This document shows, piece by piece, positions 51,676 through 59,455 of a DNA stretch of 64,000 nucleotides (position 1 is its first letter; every line of letters begins with the position of its first letter). The position numbers were made by a program, and so were the translations under genes. The notes under the pieces are model-generated. The model searched no databases. It was not told where the DNA came from and saw only the letters and a program-made list of their open reading frames with translations. This DNA comes from Leifsonia soli (lineage in GTDB: Bacteria > Actinomycetota > Actinomycetes > Actinomycetales > Microbacteriaceae): positions 2,418,001-2,482,000 of the forward strand of contig NZ_JACCBJ010000001.1 in the NCBI RefSeq assembly GCF_013408745.1, read 5' to 3'.

Positions 51676-53121
51676 ATGTCTCAATTCGTCCAGCACTTCA
51701 CCGCAGACGCCATTGTCGGGGAGCCCGAGGTCGTCGAGGACGCCCGCCCGGTCCGCGAGGTCGCGAACGACCCCGCCTGGCTGCGCCTCAAGGACGCCGC
51801 CGTCGCACTGCAGGCGCTTCAGGTGAAGGACGGCTCGGTCGAGCAGGTGTCCGACCGCCCGGCCGCCGCAGAGCACGTCCGCACCATCGTCGACTCGATC
51901 GCCGCACTCGCACCGGCGTTCCCGCACGACGCGTCCTACCTGGCCGCACTGCAGCGCGACTTCACGCGCTGGGCGGACGAAGGCTTCGGTGTGCCCGACT
52001 TCCTCGACGCGCTCAACGAGTTCCAGCCGCAGCAGCACCGCGTGGATGGACTGGGTCACCTGGTCGCGTTCCCGATGTACACGCAGAACGGCAGCGCCGA
52101 CCGTCACGTCGAGGCGCTGCTGGTCGAGGTGATCTGGCCGGAGTTCGTGGCGGAGCTGGAGGCGGGCGACTACGGCAACAAGCTGTTCGTCGCCCTGCGC
52201 TTCGTCGACTTCACGCCGGGCTACGACACCAACTCGGCCGTGCTCTTCCCCGAGACCGTCGCCATGCGCGAGATCCCGGCCTTCACCTGGGGCGCGATCT
52301 TCCAGGACCGCGAGGCCGCACGGTACCGCCGGGTCGTGCGCGCGGCCGCGGAGATCACGAAGCTGGAGCTCCCGGACGACGCGGCCGCGATGCTGGACGA
52401 CCAGCACCTCACGGAGGAGACCTTCGTGATGTGGGACATCATCCACGACCGCAGCCACATGCGCGGCGACCTGCCGTTCGACCCCTTCATGATCAAGCAG
52501 CGGATGCCGTTCTTCCTCTACTCGCTGGAGGAGCTGCGCTGCGACCTGACCGCGTTCCGCGAGTCGGTGAAGCTGGAGCGCGAGCTCAGCGCCCTGCCCG
52601 ACGCCGAGCTCTCGGAGGCGCAGCGCGCCATCCGCGACCACGCGCACCTCGTGCAGTACGCCGTGATCTTCGACCGCATCTTCCGGTTCGCGATCACCGG
52701 CAGCCGCGTCCGCAACTACGACGGACTCGGCGGCCAGCTGCTGTTCGCATGGATGCACCAGCACGACGTCCTGCACTGGACGGACACCCAGCTCACCATC
52801 GACTGGGAGAACGTGCCGGACGTGGTCGTCGCCCTGAGCGACCGGATCAACGATCTGTACTGGCGTTCGATCGACCGCCCGAAGGTGGCGCACTGGCTGG
52901 CCGCCTACGAGATGCTCACCGAGACGCTCACCCCGCATCCCGCCTCCAACTGGGCGCGTGGACTGCCGGACGAGGTGCTGGCCGGGCCGCCGAAGGGCTA
53001 CACCGACCAGGTGCTGGACGACGAGTTCCCGCTTTCGATGTTCTATGAGGCGCTGAACAAGAAGATGGCCGCCGTCATCGAGTCGACGGCCGGCATCACC
53101 GGGACGACGGACGCCGCATGA
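51676..53121 (+). CDS. DUF6421-type protein
   Basis: 481 residues, soluble and highly charged, from ATG 51676 after gggagg. Conserved-looking blocks: FPMYTQNGSADRHVEALLVE, RFVDFTPGYDTNSAVLFPET, MWDIIHDRSHMRGDLPFDPF (His-Asp-Arg...His, possibly metal or active site), and GGQLLFAWMHQHDVLHW. I believe this is DUF6421, found in Microbacteriaceae beside an SDR. The overlap ATGA with the next gene supports a joint function. No known activity. The His/Asp-rich blocks suggest an enzyme. Confidence 0.7.
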   Translation: MSQFVQHFTADAIVGEPEVVEDARPVREVANDPAWLRLKDAAVALQALQVKDGSVEQVSDRPAAAEHVRTIVDSIAALAPAFPHDASYLAALQRDFTRWADEGFGVPDFLDALNEFQPQQHRVDGLGHLVAFPMYTQNGSADRHVEALLVEVIWPEFVAELEAGDYGNKLFVALRFVDFTPGYDTNSAVLFPETVAMREIPAFTWGAIFQDREAARYRRVVRAAAEITKLELPDDAAAMLDDQHLTEETFVMWDIIHDRSHMRGDLPFDPFMIKQRMPFFLYSLEELRCDLTAFRESVKLERELSALPDAELSEAQRAIRDHAHLVQYAVIFDRIFRFAITGSRVRNYDGLGGQLLFAWMHQHDVLHWTDTQLTIDWENVPDVVVALSDRINDLYWRSIDRPKVAHWLAAYEMLTETLTPHPASNWARGLPDEVLAGPPKGYTDQVLDDEFPLSMFYEALNKKMAAVIESTAGITGTTDAA

Positions 53122-53837
53122 CGGACGCCCCCTCGGCTGACCAGGCGGCCCGGCCCTCTTCGGAGGCCGGGCCGCTGGGCGCGGACTCCGCGCGCGGGCG
53201 TCTCGTGCTGATCGCCGGCGCCACCAGCGCCTCGGGCGAAGCGGTCGCCCGTGCGCTGGTCGCGGCCGGCGCGACCGTTCTCGCCGTCGGAACGCGGCAG
53301 GAGGCGCTGGATGCGCTGGCCGCGGCCGTCCCGGGCGTCGAGACCCGCGCGTGCGACCTCGCCGACTGGCACGCCGTCACCGAACTGGCCATGCGCATCC
53401 ACCTGAAGTTCGGTCGCATCGACGGCCTCATCCACCTCGTCGGCGGCTGGCGCGGCGGCGGAGGGATCGAGGGCCAGAGCGACGAGGACTGGGAGTTCCT
53501 GGAGCGGAGCTTCCGCACCCTCCGGAACACCAGCCGCATCTTCTTCGACGACCTCACCGCCTCCCCCGCCGGCCGGCTGGCGATCGTCTCGTCGACCGCG
53601 GTCGAGAAGCCGTACCCGGGCGGCGCGAACTACGCTGCGGCGAAGGCGGCGGCGGATGCGTGGGTGCGCGCGATCGCGCAGGGCTTCGCCAAGCAGGCGC
53701 CGCAGTCGGCGGCAACCGTCTTCGTGGTGAAGACGCTCGAGGGCCTCGAGTCGCGGCTCGGTGACGAGGTCGTGCGCCTGTGGGAGCAGGACGCGGCGGC
53801 GGTCAACGGCCAGCGGATCCCGTTGGAACCGCGCTGA
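53118..53837 (+). CDS. Short-chain dehydrogenase/reductase coupled to the DUF6421-type gene
   Basis: 239 residues, start overlapping the previous stop (ATGA). The Rossmann motif is unusual, AGATSASG in place of TGxxxGxG. LIHLVGGWRGGGG replaces the NNAG motif. Catalytic Ser (IVSSTAVE) and Tyr/Lys (NYAAAK) remain. Loop changes resemble actinobacterial SDRs paired with DUF6421. Could reduce a product of the DUF6421-type protein; inference. Confidence 0.82.
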   Translation: MTDAPSADQAARPSSEAGPLGADSARGRLVLIAGATSASGEAVARALVAAGATVLAVGTRQEALDALAAAVPGVETRACDLADWHAVTELAMRIHLKFGRIDGLIHLVGGWRGGGGIEGQSDEDWEFLERSFRTLRNTSRIFFDDLTASPAGRLAIVSSTAVEKPYPGGANYAAAKAAADAWVRAIAQGFAKQAPQSAATVFVVKTLEGLESRLGDEVVRLWEQDAAAVNGQRIPLEPR

Positions 53838-53844
53838 GCAGCAG

Positions 53845-54144
53845 TCAGGGAACCCGGCAACGGTCGTTCTGCGCTCGGGCCTGGGCATGCAATGACCAGG
53901 CATAGCGCATGACGATGGCCGCCCCAATCAGCGCGCATCCGAGTGGGACGGCAACGAACCTGATCGCGTCCAGCAGGACGTTGATGAGGCCGAGGGGAGC
54001 CTGCCCCCGAGGTTCCGTGAAGAACAGCAGGTTTGGGATCACGTTGCTCGTGAGGGCGAGGACCGCCACGCCGACAGAGGTGACGATGACGCCCGCTCGC
54101 AACGTCGCGCGAGGACGCAGAGTGTTCGCGCGTTCTTCGTTCAT
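53845..54144 (-). CDS. Small two-helix membrane protein in AT-richer pair
   Basis: 99 residues. MNEERANTLRPRATLRAG is the polar N terminus; helices at about 18-38 and 55-82; polar tail QARAQNDRCRVP. Codon use is less GC-biased than neighbours. Its start overlaps the stop of a still smaller gene (ATGA at 54141-54144). Converges with the SDR gene after only 7 bases. Function unknown; may be part of a recently acquired pair. Confidence 0.6.
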   Translation of the reverse strand: MNEERANTLRPRATLRAGVIVTSVGVAVLALTSNVIPNLLFFTEPRGQAPLGLINVLLDAIRFVAVPLGCALIGAAIVMRYAWSLHAQARAQNDRCRVP

Positions 54145-54299
54145 TTTCCACCGTAAGCGCCGGCACAGTACGCGCGGACGAGCGTTGCGTGAAACGTGAC
54201 AGCGGAGTCGAAGTCCCTCTCATTCACACCCTTGTCTCGAAGGCGTTGACTCACCTTCTGGGCGATCTCGACGAGACCGGGATCCATGAGAACGAACAT
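54141..54299 (-). CDS. Very small protein (52 residues), unknown
   Basis: Reads MFVLMDPGLVEIAQKV...LRDKGVNERDFDSAVTFH...VRAYCAGAYGGK and stops at 54141. A second ATG (54287) would give 48 residues from MDPGLVEIAQ. Amphipathic helix pattern in VEIAQKVSQRLRDKG. Its stop overlaps the start of the two-helix membrane protein (ATGA), a strong sign of a real coupled gene. No Shine-Dalgarno is seen, so it may be leaderless from the dyad-bearing promoter just upstream. Confidence 0.55.
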   Translation of the reverse strand: MFVLMDPGLVEIAQKVSQRLRDKGVNERDFDSAVTFHATLVRAYCAGAYGGK

Positions 54300-54309
54300 G
54301 TGGATGCAT

Positions 54310-54336
54310 GTTATCAGTTGACATACACATTGTCAT
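54310..54336 (-). promoter_or_regulatory. Candidate promoter and dyad for the small gene pair
   Basis: On the minus strand ATGACA (54336-54331) and GATAAC (54315-54310) stand 15 bases apart, and between them lies TGACA-n7-TGTCA (54319-54335). The area is markedly AT-rich. Could be a repressed promoter for the small pair; spacing is short, so this is tentative. Confidence 0.4.
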
Positions 54337-54419
54337 ATTAATGCGGGCAGTGCATGCAGTCCCGCGACGTGCGCCACAACCATCGCGGTCCTCCCCGCGA
54401 GCGAATCTAGGATGGAGTC

Positions 54420-55490
54420 GTGACGCTTCAACTCCACGACCTCACCCTCCGCGGCTTCGCCTCCGACAACTACGCGGGTGTCCACCCCGAGGTCCTCGAC
54501 GCCATCGCGGCCGCGAACAACGGCCACCAGATCGCCTACGGCGAGGACGTCTACACGGCCCGCCTGCACGAGGTGTTCGCCGAGCACTTCGGCGAGGGCG
54601 TCGAGGTGTACCCGGTGTTCAACGGCACCGGGGCAAACGTCGTCGGCCTGCAGTCGATGCTGCCCCGCTGGGGCGCCGTGGTCTGCGCGAAGACCGCCCA
54701 CATCAACACCGACGAGGCCGGTGCGCCCGAGAAGGTGGGCGGCATCAAGCTGCTCCCGGTGGAGACGACCGACGGCAAGCTGACCCCGGAGCTCATCGAC
54801 CGCGAGGCGTGGGGCTGGGGCGACGAGCACCGCGCCCAGCCGCTGGTGGTGTCGATCACGCAGACGACCGAGCTGGGCACGGCCTACACCGTGGAGGAGG
54901 TGCGGGCGATCGCCGAGCACGTCCACGCGCGCGGCATGAAGCTGCACATGGACGGCTCCCGGATCTCGAATGCAGCCGCGACCCTCGGCGTGCCGCTGCG
55001 GACGTTCACCACGGACGCCGGCGTCGACGTCCTCAGCTTCGGCGGGACCAAGAACGGCATGCTCTACGGCGAGGCCGTCGTCGTGCTGAACCCGCAGGCG
55101 TCGGAGGGGATGGTCTACCTCCGCAAGCTGAACATGCAGCTGGCGTCGAAGATGCGCTTCATCTCCGCGCAGCTCATCGCCCTGCTGACCGACGACCTGT
55201 ACCTGCGCTCCGCCGCGCACGCGAACGCGATGGCGACGCGGTTGCGCACGGCGCTCGAGGCGGGCATCGCCGATGGCAGCATCCAGGGTGTCGGATTCAG
55301 CCAGAAGACGGAGGCCAACGGCGTCTTCGCGACCCTGCCGACCGGTGTCGCCGACCGCCTGCGCCAGCACTTCCGGTTCTACGACTGGGATGCGGCCAAC
55401 AACGAGGTCCGCTGGATGTGCGCGTTCGACACCACGGAGGAGGACATCGACGCCTTCGTGGCGGCCCTGGTCCAGGAGCTCGGGGCCTGA
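54420..55490 (+). CDS. Low-specificity L-threonine aldolase / beta-eliminating lyase family
   Basis: 356 residues from GTG 54420. PLP fold-type I: FASDNYAGVHPEVLDAI at the N terminus, FNGTGANVVGLQSM (cofactor phosphate region), HMDGSRISNAA with the Asp that pairs to the PLP nitrogen, and SFGGTKNGML with Lys211 forming the Schiff base. These match the threonine aldolases (LtaE/GLY1), which cleave Thr or allo-Thr to Gly and acetaldehyde. Stand-alone gene, divergent from the small gene pair. Confidence 0.9.
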   Translation: MTLQLHDLTLRGFASDNYAGVHPEVLDAIAAANNGHQIAYGEDVYTARLHEVFAEHFGEGVEVYPVFNGTGANVVGLQSMLPRWGAVVCAKTAHINTDEAGAPEKVGGIKLLPVETTDGKLTPELIDREAWGWGDEHRAQPLVVSITQTTELGTAYTVEEVRAIAEHVHARGMKLHMDGSRISNAAATLGVPLRTFTTDAGVDVLSFGGTKNGMLYGEAVVVLNPQASEGMVYLRKLNMQLASKMRFISAQLIALLTDDLYLRSAAHANAMATRLRTALEAGIADGSIQGVGFSQKTEANGVFATLPTGVADRLRQHFRFYDWDAANNEVRWMCAFDTTEEDIDAFVAALVQELGA

Positions 55491-55628
55491 GAGGGCTCAC
55501 CCTCGCACTGGGGGCAGACCGGGGTACAAAATTGTCCTCCATTTGGCCCACATAAATGCGACTTTTGTTGTAGTCTCAAAGAGCGGCGGAGGAACCCGAA
55601 TATCCATCCGGCGTAACCCCGAAACGTA

Positions 55629-55671
55629 TGCCGGGCCGTGTGAAGAACCCTAGTCTTCCCACAGCCCGGCA
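55629..55671 (-). terminator. Terminator of the carbohydrate importer operon
   Basis: tgccgggc and gcccggca enclose a further imperfect dyad (tgtgaaga/tcttccca). It lies 8 bases after the GH43 stop, in the reading direction of the operon. Confidence 0.65.
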
Positions 55672-55678
55672 TCGTGGG

Positions 55679-56617
55679 TTAACGGCGGATGCTCGGCTCC
55701 ACGCGGACATCGTGCTCCACCCGCAGTGCGCCCAGGTGCAGCTGGCGCGCCGTCGCACTCTCGTTCCAGGAGTGGAAGGCGATCACGTCCGTGCCGTCCG
55801 GTGCGACAGTGAGCGAGTTGTGGCCGGGACCGCGCAGGTCGCCGCCGCTCGCCAGCAGTGCCGGCTGGTGGACGTGTTTCCACGGGCCGAGGGGATGCGC
55901 GGAGCTCGCGACGCCGACGGCGTAGCCGGGGCCGGTCCACGCACCGCCGGAGTACGTCAGCCAGTACCGTTCGCCGCGACGCAGCACCGCCGGCCCTTCG
56001 AGCGTGTGCCAGTCGAAGCGGCGGCCGTGAATGAGGCGGTCGCGCTCGTACAGCTGCCAGTCGGCATCCGGGGCGAGCACCGGGACGGGCGGGCCGGCCA
56101 GGGACGTCATCCCCTCGGCCAGGGGCGCGACGGCGAGGTGGGTGCCCGGGCGCTCGTGGTCGAGCACATCGCGCGCGAAGAAGAGGTACCAGCGCCCGTC
56201 GTCGTCCTGGAACGGGTGCGCGTCGATGGCGAACAGCTCGTCCGGCGTCAGGTCGACGCCGAGGTCGCGGAACGGCCCGACCGGCGACTCCGCGTGCGCC
56301 ACCCGCAGGTGGTGGCCGTCGATCCCGCGTCCGACGGAGTAGTACATCCAGTAGGCGCCGTGCGCGTAGGCGACTTCGGGGGCCCAGTAGTCGGCCCCGA
56401 GCCGATCGTCGACACGGTCCAGCACGGCCCCCGCGCTCTCCCACCGGACCAGGTCGGGCGAGCGCAGCGCTTCGAACACGCGGTCGGCCTCGCTGCCCGG
56501 GTGGGTGCCGTACGCGACATACCCGCCGTCGGGGAGGCGCAGCACGAACGGGTCGGCGAAGTACCCCTCCCAGACCGGACCCCAGTGCCGGGTCACGCGG
56601 AGACCGTCACCGGTCAC
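55679..56617 (-). CDS. Glycoside hydrolase family 43, cytoplasmic
   Basis: 312 residues from GTG 56617, overlapping the upstream stop (GTGA). Five-bladed propeller family. The three acidic residues are visible: Asp in YFADPFVLRLPDGGY, Asp in LFAIDAHPFQDDDG and Glu in WHTLEGPAVLRRG. GYAVGVASSAHPLGPW and GHNSLTVAPDGTDV are also typical of GH43 (arabinosidases, xylosidases, galactosidases). No signal peptide, so it acts on imported oligosaccharide. Last gene of the importer operon. Confidence 0.88.
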   Translation of the reverse strand: MTGDGLRVTRHWGPVWEGYFADPFVLRLPDGGYVAYGTHPGSEADRVFEALRSPDLVRWESAGAVLDRVDDRLGADYWAPEVAYAHGAYWMYYSVGRGIDGHHLRVAHAESPVGPFRDLGVDLTPDELFAIDAHPFQDDDGRWYLFFARDVLDHERPGTHLAVAPLAEGMTSLAGPPVPVLAPDADWQLYERDRLIHGRRFDWHTLEGPAVLRRGERYWLTYSGGAWTGPGYAVGVASSAHPLGPWKHVHQPALLASGGDLRGPGHNSLTVAPDGTDVIAFHSWNESATARQLHLGALRVEHDVRVEPSIRR

Positions 56618-57582
56618 GGGGCGAGCTCCGGCAGGCCGTCCTTCCACGTCACCGGGACGGCGTGCATGCCGCGATAGGCGAACGCTTCGTCCCACGAGTG
56701 GAACAGCATCCAGTCGCGGCCGCGGAAGGTCACGAGATCCTCGCCCCCGGGGCCGAGGTAGCGGCCCTTCGACCCGGGAGTGGAGAGCAACGGCTCCTTC
56801 TGCTTCGCGTACGGACCGAGCAGGCTCTTCGCCGTGGCGACGCCCGTGACGTACGAGGAGCCGGCGTAGTCGTTGGCCGAATAGAGCAGCACATACTCGT
56901 CGTCGTGCCGCACGATCACGGGGGCTTCGACGAGCGTGCCCTCCCACGATTCGGTCTGCTTGATCAGCCGCGTCGGCTGTCCGGTCAGAGCGGCGCCGTC
57001 GGCCGACAGCGGCTGAGCGGAGATCCACGTGTCGTAGCCGCAGCAGTTGCCGTCGTTCTTCCACACGAGGTACCGCTGACCGGTCCCGTCGGCGGCCACA
57101 CTGGCGTCGATCGCGCCGCCCTCGTCCACCGGGCAGACGAGGGGCTTGTCGGCCGTGGAGGCGAACGGGCCCTCCGGGCGGTCGGCGAAGGCGACGCCGA
57201 TGCACTGGAACCTGCTGGCCGCATCCGATGCGGTGAAGTAGAGGGCGAAGCGCCCGTCGGCGAGCTGCGCGGGGCCGGGAGCCCAGGTCTTGCCCTTCAC
57301 GGCCCACGACGGCAGCTGGGGCAGCGCATCCTGCTCGCTCAGCGTCCAGGTCTTCATGTCGGAGGAGGTGGCGACCTGGACGTTCACGGCCGCGGTGTTC
57401 GTCGCGTACGCGTACACGCGATCCCCCACGACGAGCGCGCCGGGATCGGGGAAGTCGCTGTCGATCTGGAACGGAGCGATCTCCGTCGACGGCGACGCGC
57501 TCGGCCCGGATCCCGCCGAACATCCGGCGAGCGCCGCCGCGAGAGCGATGACCGCGGTCGCGGCGGCGGCCATTCGGCACAT
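56614..57582 (-). CDS. GH43-like lipoprotein, cell-surface
   Basis: 322 residues from ATG 57582 (ATG 57573 also possible). A signal with lipobox LAGCS leads to a GH43-type propeller: DFPDPGALVVGDRVYAYAT with the base Asp, EGGAIDASVAADG with the second Asp, LVEAPVIVRHDD with the acid Glu. Cys pairs (FQCIG/LVCPVD and NCCGYD) suggest disulfides suited to the outside. Trims oligosaccharides at the surface before uptake by the adjacent ABC importer. It starts 2 bases after the permease stop. Confidence 0.85.
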   Translation of the reverse strand: MCRMAAAATAVIALAAALAGCSAGSGPSASPSTEIAPFQIDSDFPDPGALVVGDRVYAYATNTAAVNVQVATSSDMKTWTLSEQDALPQLPSWAVKGKTWAPGPAQLADGRFALYFTASDAASRFQCIGVAFADRPEGPFASTADKPLVCPVDEGGAIDASVAADGTGQRYLVWKNDGNCCGYDTWISAQPLSADGAALTGQPTRLIKQTESWEGTLVEAPVIVRHDDEYVLLYSANDYAGSSYVTGVATAKSLLGPYAKQKEPLLSTPGSKGRYLGPGGEDLVTFRGRDWMLFHSWDEAFAYRGMHAVPVTWKDGLPELAP

Positions 57583-57584
57583 CC

Positions 57585-58481
57585 TCACCCCTTGACCCCG
57601 CTGGTGGCGACGCTCTCGACGATCTGCTTCTGCGCGAAGAAGAACAGGATGAGCACCGGCACCGACGCGATCACCGCGCCCGCCATGACGATGGCGTAGT
57701 GGGTGGAGTACGCGCCCTGCAGCTGCGACAGTCCGGGCTGCAGCGTCAGGTTCTCGGGGCTCAGCAGCACGTAGACGGGCCACAGGAAGTCGTTCCAGTT
57801 CGCGAGGAAGCTCAGCACCGCGAGCGTCGCGAGCGCCGGCCGCGCCAGCGGCAGGACGATCTGCAGGAAGATGCGGAAGTCCCCTGCTCCGTCGATCCGC
57901 GCCGCCTCCTCGATCTCCGCCGGAAGGCCCACGAAGAACTGCCGGAGGAAGAACACGCCGAACGCGCTGGCCGCACCCGGGATGGTGATCGCCCAGATCG
58001 TGTCGAGCCAGCCGAGGTTCTGCACGATCAGGTAGTTCGGGATGAGGAAGATGACCGGCGGCACGAGCAGCGTCGCGACGATCAGGCCGAAGACGATCCG
58101 CTTGCCCCAGAACTCGAGCCGGGCCAGCGCGTACGCGGCCATGGAGGCGGTCACCAGGATGATGATCGTCTGCAGCGCCGCCGCCGCGAGGCTGTTGAGG
58201 AACCAGCGGAACACCGGCTGCTGCCCGCTGGACAGCGTGGTGTACGCGTCGAACGAGAACGGGTTCGGCAGAGCCGAGTACGGGTTCCGGATCGCGTCGC
58301 CGTCCGTCTTGAACGACGTGAGCAGGATCCACAGCAGCGGGAGGATCACGACGAGCGCGAGCACGATCAGGACGGCGTAGAGCACGCTCTTGCGGAGCGC
58401 GACCTGCGGGGTCTGCTTGCGCCGGGCGCGCACCGGGGCCGGTCGCTGCTCGGTCTGCTTCTCGGGGGCGGTCGTCGTCAT
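57585..58481 (-). CDS. Carbohydrate ABC transporter permease 2 (MalG type)
   Basis: 298 residues from ATG 58481, overlapping the permease 1 stop (ATGA). Six helices. The EAA loop EEAARIDGAGDFRIFLQIVLP is typical of MalG/UgpE/LacG-like CUT1 permeases, as is the short NWNDFLWPVYVL segment and final VESVATSGVKG. Works with permease 1 and the binding protein; the ATPase (MsmX/UgpC type) must be elsewhere. Confidence 0.92.
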   Translation of the reverse strand: MTTTAPEKQTEQRPAPVRARRKQTPQVALRKSVLYAVLIVLALVVILPLLWILLTSFKTDGDAIRNPYSALPNPFSFDAYTTLSSGQQPVFRWFLNSLAAAALQTIIILVTASMAAYALARLEFWGKRIVFGLIVATLLVPPVIFLIPNYLIVQNLGWLDTIWAITIPGAASAFGVFFLRQFFVGLPAEIEEAARIDGAGDFRIFLQIVLPLARPALATLAVLSFLANWNDFLWPVYVLLSPENLTLQPGLSQLQGAYSTHYAIVMAGAVIASVPVLILFFFAQKQIVESVATSGVKG

Positions 58482-59455
58482 GAGGCGCTCTTCTCTGCCC
58501 GCTCCCGCTGAAGCCGGAAGTTGACGATGCTGATGATCGCCAGGAACGCGAAGAGCACGTAGCTCATCGCCGAGGCGGCGGCCATGTTGTTCTGCGAGAG
58601 ACCCTGGTCTGCGATGTACATGATCGCCGTGCGCGTCTCGTTGCCCGGGCCGCCCTTCGTGATGATGAACGACTGACCGAACATGTTGGCGCTTGCCAGG
58701 ATGGTGATCGTGATGACGAAGGTCATCACCGGGCGGAGGCCGGGGAGCGTCACGCTGAAGAACTGGCGGACGGCACCCGCGCCGTCGAGCGCTGCGGCCT
58801 CGTAGAGGTCGGGGCTGATGCCTTTGAGCCCCGCCAGGATGATGACGGTGTTGAAGCCCATCGTCCACCAGACCGTCACGCCGGCCAGCGTGACCCAGAC
58901 CCAGGGCGTGTCGACCGTCCACGGCAGGTTGTCGGGCAGGCCGATCATCCCGAGCAGGTGGTTGATGATGCCGGACTGGGTGTCGAGGAGGTACTTCCAG
59001 ATCACGCCGATGACGGCGACGCCGAGCACGTACGGCGCGAAGAAGACGCCGCGGAAGAACGCACCGGCACGGATGCGCTGGTTGAGCAGCACGGCGACCA
59101 GCAGCGGGATGACGAGCAGGAACGGCACGCTCGCCAGCGTGAAGATGCCGGTGGCCGACATCGACTGCCAGAAATCGCCGGAGGTGGCGCTGCCGGGGGT
59201 GAAGAGGTCGAGGTAGTTCTTCAGCCCGACGAAGGACTGGGTGACCCGGAACGGGCTCCAGTTGGTGAGGCTGATCCACAGGCCGAAGACGGCGGGCGCC
59301 AGAACGAAGACGACGAACAGGATGAGGAACGGCGCCAGGAACAGGTAGGCGACACCCGTGCGGCGCGGGGCGCCGGGGCGACGGGCGCGGCCCGAGCGGA
59401 GCGGGCGTGGCGCCCCGGTCTCCCGGGGCGCCACGATCGAAGCGGTGTCAGTCAC
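58478..59455 (-). CDS. Carbohydrate ABC transporter permease 1 (MalF type)
   Basis: 325 residues from GTG 59455, which overlaps the binding-protein stop by 8 bases. A 30-residue Arg/Gly/Pro-rich leader comes first, then helices beginning YLFLAPFLILFVVFVLAPAV. The EAA loop is YEAAALDGAGAVRQFFSVTLP. CUT1 family, MalF-like. The leader is encoded by a perfect hairpin (59407-59434), which may limit transcription from binding protein into the permeases. Confidence 0.9.
   Translation of the reverse strand: MTDTASIVAPRETGAPRPLRSGRARRPGAPRRTGVAYLFLAPFLILFVVFVLAPAVFGLWISLTNWSPFRVTQSFVGLKNYLDLFTPGSATSGDFWQSMSATGIFTLASVPFLLVIPLLVAVLLNQRIRAGAFFRGVFFAPYVLGVAVIGVIWKYLLDTQSGIINHLLGMIGLPDNLPWTVDTPWVWVTLAGVTVWWTMGFNTVIILAGLKGISPDLYEAAALDGAGAVRQFFSVTLPGLRPVMTFVITITILASANMFGQSFIITKGGPGNETRTAIMYIADQGLSQNNMAAASAMSYVLFAFLAIISIVNFRLQRERAEKSAS
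59407..59434 (-). promoter_or_regulatory. Perfect hairpin inside the permease 1 coding start
   Basis: gtggcgccccgg-TCTC-ccggggcgccac is a 12-base perfect stem with 4-base loop. It sits 14 bases past the binding-protein stop but within codons 8-17 of the permease. In importer operons a hairpin after the binding-protein gene usually cuts downstream expression; here it is embedded in coding sequence. Same loop and inner stem as the terminator at 3398. Confidence 0.6.
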
